Position numbers and translations under genes: made by a program. A stretch of 10,805 bases of DNA from CAZKTS01 sp964555735 (lineage in GTDB: Bacteria > Actinomycetota > Acidimicrobiia > IMCC26256 > PALSA-555): contig CAZKTS010000226.1 in the NCBI GenBank assembly GCA_964555735.1, positions 1 through 10,805 of the forward strand, in the 5' to 3' direction. The notes under the pieces were generated by a model that did not search any database, had not been told where the DNA came from, and saw only the letters and a program-made list of their open reading frames with translations. How positions within the stretch are numbered: the first letter of the stretch is position 1; each line of letters begins with the position of its first letter. Shown in pieces: positions 5,978-10,805 of this stretch.

Positions 5978-7216
5978 TCACCCGAGCGCGCCGGCGTCGC
6001 GCAGCGCGGCGACGCGGTCGGCGTCGTACCCGAGGACGTCGGCGAGCACCTCGTCCGTGTGCTGGCCGACCGTCGGCGCCCGCGTGGGCACGGGCAGCTC
6101 CTCGTCGATCACCTTCACCGGGAACGGGATCTCGTCGGCACCGAGGCGCGACGCCGGGATCCACGGGAAGCGGTCCTGGAACTGCGGGTCGTCGGCGATC
6201 GTCTTCGAGGTGTTGACCGGCGCGATCGGCACGTTCACCTCGGTGCCGAACGCGATCCACTCGTCGCTGGTCTTGGTCTTGAAGATCTCGCGCAGCTCGA
6301 CGTGCATCTCGCGGTTGTTGCGCGCGTGGTCGGCGTACTCCGAGCCCGGCCACTTCTCGAACATGTCCATGCGTCCGACGGCTTCGCAGAAGTTCTTCCA
6401 GAACGCCTGCTCCGACGCCATGAACAGCACGTGGCCGTCGGACGACTCGTACATCTGGTAGCGGACGCCTTCCTTCATGCCCGCGGTGCCCGGCGCGCGC
6501 CGCTCGAAGTCGTCGGCCGCGTTGCCGGTGACCTCCGACTGCGGGCGCTCGTAGGCCTTCCACGTCTCGATGCGGTACCAGTCCATGTACGCGGCGGCGT
6601 CGGACTGCGCGATCTCGAGGAAGCTGCCGATGCCGGACGCCCGCGCCCGCGTGATGCCCGCGAGCACCGCGAGCGCGCCGAGCAGCGGGCCCGCGTGGAT
6701 GCCGACCGACGGATGCTCGGGGATGTAGCAGAAGCCGTCGTCGTCGTACGCGGGCGGGACGAGCCCGGCCCACGTGTCGAACGCGATGCCGTGCGCGGGG
6801 AGGTCCCGGTACGGGCCGGTCATGCCGTAGCCCGAGATCGTGCAGAACACGATGGCCGGGTTGACTTCCTTCAGGTCGTCGAATCCGAGGCCGCGCTTGG
6901 CGAGCGCGCCGGGACGCATCGCCTCGACGACCGCGTCGGCGCCGCGCACCAGGTCCTTGTAGACCTCGACACCCTCGGGCGTGCGGAGGTCGAGCGTGAT
7001 GCTGCGCTTGCCGCGGTGCACGTGGAGGTGCAGGAGCGAGTCGCCCTCGACGATCGGCCAGGTCATCCGGCGGATGTAGTCGCCCTGGGGCGGCTCGACC
7101 TTGATGACCTCGGCGCCGAGATCGGCGAGGAAGTGGGTGAGCTCTCCCGGGCCGAGGAGCGAGCTCTCGATGACGCGGACGCCGGCGAGAGGGGGCGGGG
7201 GCGAAGAGGGGGCCAT
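5978..7216 (-). CDS. CaiB/BaiF family CoA-transferase-like protein
   Basis: A 412-residue family III CoA-transferase, normal length for a single-domain member. The N-terminus has the family pattern LAGVRVIESSLLGPGELTHF, then ADLGAEVIKVEPPQGD (31-46), RGKRSITLDLRTPEG (68-82), and GYGMTGPY (129-136). Family members move CoA between carboxylic acids or racemise 2-methylacyl-CoAs. In formyl-CoA transferase and AMACR a nucleophilic Asp sits four to five residues before the conserved Gly of helix GLHA; here that stretch reads PEHPSVGIH (166-174), so Asp appears absent, by eye. The start at 7216 is preferred to longer in-frame starts because MAPSSPPPPLAG is the standard N-terminus and a promoter lies just upstream. 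It shares a transcription unit with the TetR gene. Confidence 0.88.
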   Translation of the reverse strand: MAPSSPPPPLAGVRVIESSLLGPGELTHFLADLGAEVIKVEPPQGDYIRRMTWPIVEGDSLLHLHVHRGKRSITLDLRTPEGVEVYKDLVRGADAVVEAMRPGALAKRGLGFDDLKEVNPAIVFCTISGYGMTGPYRDLPAHGIAFDTWAGLVPPAYDDDGFCYIPEHPSVGIHAGPLLGALAVLAGITRARASGIGSFLEIAQSDAAAYMDWYRIETWKAYERPQSEVTGNAADDFERRAPGTAGMKEGVRYQMYESSDGHVLFMASEQAFWKNFCEAVGRMDMFEKWPGSEYADHARNNREMHVELREIFKTKTSDEWIAFGTEVNVPIAPVNTSKTIADDPQFQDRFPWIPASRLGADEIPFPVKVIDEELPVPTRAPTVGQHTDEVLADVLGYDADRVAALRDAGALG

Positions 7217-7226
7217 GCGGGGCCGG

Positions 7227-7232
7227 ACTGTA
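7227..7232 (-). promoter_or_regulatory. -10 element of the caiB-tetR unit
   Basis: TACAGT on the reverse strand matches TANNNT and lies ten bases before the ATG at 7216, giving a leader of only a few bases. It directly adjoins the operator palindrome at 7233-7249. Confidence 0.5.
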
Positions 7233-7249
7233 TCTGACGGACCGTCAGA
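7233..7249. promoter_or_regulatory. Perfect palindromic TetR-type operator TCTGACGG-A-CCGTCAGA
   Basis: Seventeen bases with two perfect 8-base arms around one central base. It is placed between the expected -35 and -10 of the caiB-tetR unit, where a bound repressor would block RNA polymerase. The only DNA-binding regulator nearby is the TetR protein encoded second in that unit. The site also lies 61 bases upstream of the divergent cupredoxin start, so that gene could be affected too. Confidence 0.65.
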
Positions 7250-7297
7250 ACCGGGAGGCCGCGGGAGCCCGGTGGCCGCCGGAGGATGGCCCGTCGC

Positions 7298-7303
7298 TAC
7301 CGT
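7298..7303 (+). promoter_or_regulatory. -10 element of the cupredoxin gene (leaderless)
   Basis: TACCGT, then six bases, then GTG at 7310. This decides the start: the upstream ATG at 7286 directly abuts GGAGG with no spacer and would lie ahead of the inferred transcript start. Confidence 0.45.
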
Positions 7304-7309
7304 CGTGGG

Positions 7310-7690
7310 GTGCGCCGCCTCTTGCTGCTCGCCGCCGTCGCCGCCGTGGGTGCACTCGGCCTCGCCGCGTGCACGCCGTCGGGCGACGAGTCCGAGGCGA
7401 AGCCCGTCGTCGACGGCGCCCGCGAGATCGAGGTGGACGCCACGTCGTTCGCCTTCGATCCCGAGGAGATCACCGTGAAGGCCGGCGAGGACGTCACCAT
7501 CGTCCTGCACTCGGACGACATCTTCCACGACTTCGTCGTCGACGAGGCGGGCGGGACGATCGTCGGCGCCAACGACGGCAACACCAAGAAGGGCGGCCTG
7601 AAGATCAAGAAGCCCGGCCGCTACACCTTCTACTGCGACGTCTCCGGCCACCAGCAGGCCGGCATGGAGGGCACCCTCGTCGTCGAGTGA
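7310..7690 (+). CDS. Cupredoxin domain lipoprotein (plastocyanin/azurin-like)
   Basis: A 126-residue secreted small blue copper protein. Residues 1-20 form a lipoprotein signal peptide (RRLLLLAAVAAVGALG) ending in lipobox LAAC with C21 as the lipidated cysteine. A type 1 copper site is visible: H73 (IFHDF), C109, H114 and M119 in FYCDVSGHQQAGM. It would act as a membrane-anchored electron carrier outside the cell or as a fused-domain relative of cytochrome oxidase subunit II or nitrite reductase cupredoxins. No redox partner is adjacent. The GTG start at 7310 is favoured by a leaderless promoter; an ATG at 7286 would add eight residues. The gene is convergent with the recombinase-like gene, with a hairpin between them. 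Confidence 0.88.
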   Translation: MRRLLLLAAVAAVGALGLAACTPSGDESEAKPVVDGAREIEVDATSFAFDPEEITVKAGEDVTIVLHSDDIFHDFVVDEAGGTIVGANDGNTKKGGLKIKKPGRYTFYCDVSGHQQAGMEGTLVVE

Positions 7691-7694
7691 CCGA

Positions 7695-7753
7695 GAGGGA
7701 TTTTGGCGTCAGGAACCCGCACCTATCCCGGGTACGTGACGCCAAAACCCCTC
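7695..7753 (-). terminator. Hairpin copy C, same family as the DUF559-flanking repeats
   Basis: GAGGGATTTTGGCGTCA (7695-7711) pairs with 7737-7753 at 16 of 17 positions, and in the same register an inner ACCCG (7715-7719) pairs with CGGGT (7729-7733) around a nine-base loop. On the minus strand the copy begins within the recombinase stop codon and continues as GGGGTTTTGGCGTCA, like copies A and B; the loop starts GGAT as theirs do. A further outer stem GTGACCGAG/CTCGGTCAC (7687-7695 with 7758-7766) spans both stop codons. It is well placed as a terminator for both convergent genes, though no T-run follows the stem. Confidence 0.65.
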
Positions 7754-8594
7754 AGCCCTCGGTCACGGCGTCGTCGGCCATGTAGCGGCGGACGAGGCGG
7801 CGGCTGCGGTGGCCGGTGTGGGCCATGATCCCCTCGTCGCTGGCGCCGTGCGCGGTCGCGGCGAGCACCATCCCGCGCCGCAGCGAGCGGCCCGACCACC
7901 GCGTCCCGTCGAGACCCGCGCGCGCGGCGGCGCGCCGCACGATCCGCGTCGCAGCCTTCTCGCCGAGCGCGGCCTCCCCCACCCGACCGTGTCGGTCGAC
8001 CGCACGGAACGCGGGTCCCGCGTCGATCCCGCTCGCCCGCCGCCAGCGCATCCACGCCTGCACCGAGCACAGGTGATCGTCGGAGCCGAACGGTACGAGC
8101 ACCCGACCACGCGCGATGCGCACGGTCATGCCGTCGGTGCGAACACGCACGTCGTCGCCCTCGAGCGCGCTCAGCTCACCGGGTCGCAACCCCGCGCCGT
8201 ATGCCACCAGCAGGAGCGCTCGGTCGCGCGCACCCGCGACCGTGTCGGGCAGCGCGGCCGACATCGCGCGCAGCGACTCGACGTCGATCGGCGCGGTGTC
8301 GACGACGTCGTCACGATGGCGCCACTCCGCACGCGTGACGGCCGCGGCGACCGCCGGCGCGGTCGTCGGGCTCGGCAGCCCCGCGTCGAGGTGGAAGGCG
8401 CGCACCGCGGCGACGCGCCGCCGCACGGTCGAGGCCCGCCGGTCGACCGCAACTGCGTCGACGTAGTGGGCGACCGTCTCGACCGTCGCCGGGCACGCGC
8501 GACGCCGCCGCGCTCGGCACCAGGCCTCGAAGTCGGTCCAGTCGGACCGGTACGCCCGCTCGGTGCGGGGCGCCCGCACGGCAGCCGTCGGCAC
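7752..8594 (-). CDS. Tyrosine-recombinase/integrase-like protein, possibly catalytically altered
   Basis: A 280-residue protein with a core-binding SAM-like domain (about 10-90) and a phage-integrase catalytic domain (about 100-280). Visible catalytic positions are R137 (GAGLRPGEL), R239, H262 (HTGHRS) and Y271 (VRRYMAD). The first residue of the HxxR box is Arg (R236, GRSLRRG) rather than His, and the beta-hairpin lysine usually seen as SKTDQ is not evident (VRIARGRVLVPFG). It may therefore be weak, or a repurposed chromosomal relative. No excisionase, att repeats or tRNA is nearby. The GTG start has TAGCGT eight bases upstream. Convergent with the cupredoxin gene and divergent from the amidohydrolase gene. 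Confidence 0.82.
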   Translation of the reverse strand: MPTAAVRAPRTERAYRSDWTDFEAWCRARRRRACPATVETVAHYVDAVAVDRRASTVRRRVAAVRAFHLDAGLPSPTTAPAVAAAVTRAEWRHRDDVVDTAPIDVESLRAMSAALPDTVAGARDRALLLVAYGAGLRPGELSALEGDDVRVRTDGMTVRIARGRVLVPFGSDDHLCSVQAWMRWRRASGIDAGPAFRAVDRHGRVGEAALGEKAATRIVRRAAARAGLDGTRWSGRSLRRGMVLAATAHGASDEGIMAHTGHRSRRLVRRYMADDAVTEG

Positions 8595-8602
8595 GAGGAC
8601 GC

Positions 8603-8608
8603 ACGCTA
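8603..8608 (-). promoter_or_regulatory. -10 element of the recombinase-like gene (leaderless)
   Basis: TAGCGT on the reverse strand followed by eight bases and the GTG at 8594, the same geometry as for the SDR gene at 903. No ribosome binding site lies between. Confidence 0.4.
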
Positions 8609-8636
8609 GCCCTGGGGTCCGATAACTGGCACGTCG

Positions 8637-8665
8637 TTGACCCGGCCACCGCCCGCACGGATGGT
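8637..8665 (+). promoter_or_regulatory. Promoter of the amidohydrolase gene
   Basis: TTGACC (8637-8642), a 17-base spacer and GATGGT (8660-8665), then six bases to the ATG at 8672. The -35 is good and the -10 is imperfect. Spacing to the start again suggests a leaderless message. Confidence 0.45.
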
Positions 8666-8671
8666 GGACCC

Positions 8672-9820
8672 ATGAGCGACCCGAGCGACCCGACCACCCG
8701 CGAGTTCATCGTCGACGCCGACGGCCACGTCTGCGAGCCCGCCGACCTCTGGGAGAAGAACCTCCCCTCCCACCTCGCCGACCAGGGGATCATCATCCGC
8801 TGGAACGAGTCGACCGGCTGGGACGAGTGCACGATCGAGGGGCGCATGGTCACCGACCGCGGCCTCGTCGGCCTCGGCAACGCGGGCGAGTCGTTCGTCG
8901 ACTTCGGCAAGGGCCGCCACTACGAGGACCTGAACCCCGCGGGCTTCGACCCGAGCGAGCGCGTCAAGGTCCTCGACAGCGAGGGCATCGACGTCACCGT
9001 GATCTACCCCGGCATGGGTCTGAAGCTCGGCGGCATCCGCGACCCCGAGCTCGCGGTCGCGTCGTGCCAGGTCTACAACGACTGGATCGCCGACTGGTGC
9101 TCGACCGCACCCGACCGGCTGAAGGCGGTCGGTGCGCTCCCGATGCAGGATCCCGACGCCGCGGCGCGCGAGGCGCACCGCATCAAGGACCTCGGGCTCG
9201 TCGGCACCTTCGTGCGCCCGAACGCGTACAACGACCGTCCGTTCTTCCATCCGTCCTACGTGCCGGTGTGGGAGGCGCTCGAGGAGACCGAGCTCGTGCT
9301 CGGGCTGCACATCACCGGCCTGCCCGACATGCCGGGCGCGTCGATCGCGATGGGGCACCTCATGGCGTCGGGCACGCACCACGCACTGATCCCGGTGATC
9401 GACCAGATGATCACGCTCTCCAACCTCGTCTACGGCGGCGTGCTCGAGCAGCACCCCGGCCTGAAGGTGGCGGTGCTCGAGAGCGGCGGCGGCTGGATCG
9501 GCCACTGGATGGACCGCCTCAACGAGTTCGAGGAGAGCTACGGCTGGGCCATCGCGCCCCTCACGATGGACGCCGAGGGCTACTTCCGCCGCCAGTGCTG
9601 GATCAGCTTCGACCCCGGCGAGCGCACGCCGGGCCCGCTCGGCCCGATCGCCGGCGCCGACCGCTTCTTCTGGGCGTCGGACTTCCCGCACAGCGACGCC
9701 AAGTACCCGGGCGTGGTCGACGAGCTGCGCGAGAACAACGGCGGGCTCGACGACGAGGCGCGCCGCGGCCTGTTCGGCCTCAACGCCCTCGACATGTACG
9801 GCCTCCCCCGGCCCGCATGA
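8672..9820 (+). CDS. Amidohydrolase-2 family metal-dependent hydrolase (ACMSD-like)
   Basis: A 382-residue TIM-barrel protein of the amidohydrolase-2 group, which includes aminocarboxymuconate-semialdehyde decarboxylase and related hydrolases and decarboxylases. The first metal motif near the N-terminus is D17-G-H19 (VDADGHVCEP) instead of HxH, as in many actinobacterial members. Further ligand candidates are H213 in GLHITG and D337 with H340 in ASDFPH, the family's hallmark C-terminal motif. Length is normal. An N-acyl-D-amino-acid deacylase-like gene starts 58 bases downstream on the same strand, suggesting a two-gene catabolic unit. The substrate is not recognisable from sequence. Confidence 0.88.
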   Translation: MSDPSDPTTREFIVDADGHVCEPADLWEKNLPSHLADQGIIIRWNESTGWDECTIEGRMVTDRGLVGLGNAGESFVDFGKGRHYEDLNPAGFDPSERVKVLDSEGIDVTVIYPGMGLKLGGIRDPELAVASCQVYNDWIADWCSTAPDRLKAVGALPMQDPDAAAREAHRIKDLGLVGTFVRPNAYNDRPFFHPSYVPVWEALEETELVLGLHITGLPDMPGASIAMGHLMASGTHHALIPVIDQMITLSNLVYGGVLEQHPGLKVAVLESGGGWIGHWMDRLNEFEESYGWAIAPLTMDAEGYFRRQCWISFDPGERTPGPLGPIAGADRFFWASDFPHSDAKYPGVVDELRENNGGLDDEARRGLFGLNALDMYGLPRPA

Positions 9821-9878
9821 GCTGCAGCGGAGCCGTGGCCGGACGGCCGGGACGGCGGAGCGGAAGCGACCAGACGAG

Positions 9879-10805
9879 ATGAGCGACCGGCTGGACCTTC
9901 TGGTCAAGGGCGGCACCGTCGTCGACGGCACCGGCGCGCCCGCGCGCACGGCCGACGTCGGCGTGCGCGACGGCCGCGTCACCGAGATCGGCCGCATCGA
10001 CGAGGACGCGGCCGAGGTCATCGACGCCGACGGGCTCCTCGTCACGCCCGGCTTCGTCGACATCCACACGCACTACGACGCCCAGCTGCACTGGGACCCG
10101 ACCGCGTCGCCGGCGTCGTGGCACGGCGTCACCACGCTGCTCACCGGCAACTGCGGCTTCACGATCGCGCCGTCGAAGCCCGACGACCTCCCCTGGCTGC
10201 TCCAGATGCTCAGCCGCGTGGAGGGCATGTCGGCGGAGGCGCTCGCCGAGGGTGTGTCGTTCCAGGGCGGGACCCTCGGCGAGTTCCTCGGCGGCCTCGA
10301 CCGCCGCATCGGCGTCAACGTCGGCGCCAACGTCGGCCACTGCGCGGTGCGGCGCTGGGTGATGGGAGACGACGCGTCCGAGCGCACGGCCACCGACGAC
10401 GAGATCGCCGAGATGCGCGCACTCGTGCGGGACGCGTTCGATCAGGGTGCGATCGGCTTCACGTCCTCGCAGCTCGAGCTGCACGTCGCGCACGACGGCC
10501 GCGGCGTGCCGTCGAACCACGCGGCGCCGGATGAGCTGATCGCGCTGGCGTCGGTGCTCAAGGACGTCGGCCGCGGCTCGATCGAGTTCATCCCGCGGAC
10601 GTTCCTCACCGGCTACGAGGACGACGACCGCGCGCTCATCCGGGCGATGGCGACGGCCGCGGGCCGACCGGTCCACCTCAACACGCTCACGATGATGCCG
10701 CACGCCCCCGACGGCTGGCACCGGAGCCTCGAGTTCGCCGAGTCGGCGGCGGCCGACGGCATCGAGCTGCACCCGATGTTCGCGAGCAACCGGCAGGGCG
10801 CGCAC
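9879..10805 (+). CDS. N-acyl-D-amino-acid deacylase / D-aminoacylase-like amidohydrolase, 5' part
   Basis: An open frame of 309 codons with no stop before the window end. It starts MSDRLDLLVKGGTVVDGTGA, the typical first beta sandwich of D-aminoacylase-type amidohydrolases. The metal motif is D61-I-H63-T-H65-Y-D, and VTTLLTGNCGFTIAP (about 84-98) carries the characteristic Cys (C92) that serves as a metal ligand in D-aminoacylase. GHCAVRRWVMG follows in the next part of the barrel, as in the family. These enzymes hydrolyse N-acyl-D-amino acids or related cyclic amides. Only a weak purine-rich ribosome binding site precedes the ATG. It is probably co-transcribed with the preceding amidohydrolase. 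The missing 3' part prevents judging completeness. Confidence 0.87.
   Translation, partial: MSDRLDLLVKGGTVVDGTGAPARTADVGVRDGRVTEIGRIDEDAAEVIDADGLLVTPGFVDIHTHYDAQLHWDPTASPASWHGVTTLLTGNCGFTIAPSKPDDLPWLLQMLSRVEGMSAEALAEGVSFQGGTLGEFLGGLDRRIGVNVGANVGHCAVRRWVMGDDASERTATDDEIAEMRALVRDAFDQGAIGFTSSQLELHVAHDGRGVPSNHAAPDELIALASVLKDVGRGSIEFIPRTFLTGYEDDDRALIRAMATAAGRPVHLNTLTMMPHAPDGWHRSLEFAESAAADGIELHPMFASNRQGAH

Noticed and set aside
7286..7309. ATG 7286 as the cupredoxin start
   Set aside because: The GGAGG abuts the ATG with no spacing, and the -10 element TACCGT lies downstream of it; GTG 7310 gives a standard lipoprotein signal peptide.
7217..7651. Upstream extension of the CaiB-like gene to 7651
   Set aside because: It would overlap the cupredoxin gene antisense and put the promoter and operator inside the coding region; MAPSSPPPPLAG at 7216 is the normal N-terminus.
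7752..8594. Integron or prophage integrase with an adjacent attachment site
   Set aside because: No tRNA, no direct repeats resembling att or attC sites, and the neighbouring genes are ordinary metabolic genes.
9821..9878. Possible separate promoter or hairpin between the two amidohydrolase genes
   Set aside because: Short GC-rich CGG/CCG repeats only; no convincing hexamers and no stem long enough to stand out from the base composition.
8606..10069. 487-codon minus-strand frame antisense to the amidohydrolase genes
   Set aside because: V/R/D/A/E-rich composition with no domain pattern; it is a mirror of the GC-biased plus-strand genes, which have clear family motifs.

Overview
The window reads as chromosomal DNA of a high-GC actinobacterium. 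GC is about 65-72% in the lines I counted, and GTG starts are frequent. Several -10-like hexamers (TANNNT or close) sit only 6-8 bases before a start codon, as in leaderless actinobacterial transcripts. The gene content (short-chain dehydrogenases, an LLM flavin oxidoreductase, a CaiB-type CoA-transferase with a TetR regulator, amidohydrolase-2 and D-aminoacylase-like enzymes, a DUF559 protein with an AbiEi-like N-terminus) fits Acidimicrobiia or related soil/aquatic Actinomycetota. That placement is inference. No rRNA, tRNA, CRISPR array or classical IS transposase was recognised.

Layout. Positions 1-903 (minus): SDR oxidoreductase followed by the start of an LLM oxidoreductase. Positions 962-1756 (plus): a second, divergent SDR. 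Positions 1753-2820: a DUF559/AbiEi-like gene bracketed by 56-base inverted repeats, lying between the convergent SDR and class II aldolase genes. Positions 2817-3614 (minus): aldolase/adducin-like protein. Positions 3697-5223 (plus): long Ppx/GppA phosphatase with an HD domain. Positions 5224-5334: GC-rich tandem repeat and a 76-base palindrome between convergent genes. Positions 5335-7216 (minus): CaiB/BaiF CoA-transferase followed by a TetR regulator, with a perfect 17-base operator-like palindrome at the caiB promoter. Positions 7310-7690 (plus): lipoprotein cupredoxin. Positions 7695-7753: hairpin of the same family as the DUF559-flanking repeats. Positions 7752-8594 (minus): solitary tyrosine-recombinase-like protein with altered catalytic boxes. 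Positions 8672-9820 and 9879-10805 (plus): two amidohydrolase-superfamily genes, the second cut by the window end.

How it fits together. Most genes look like ordinary catabolic and housekeeping functions in short transcription units. The CaiB-TetR pair looks like a self-regulated acyl-CoA unit. The most unusual structure is a family of about 58-base oriented hairpins placed directly at gene stop codons. Two inverted copies enclose the DUF559 gene, and a third copy stands without cargo between another convergent pair. This suggests a mobile or expandable 3'-end element in which a nuclease-fold protein is the cargo or the mobilising factor. That role is inference.
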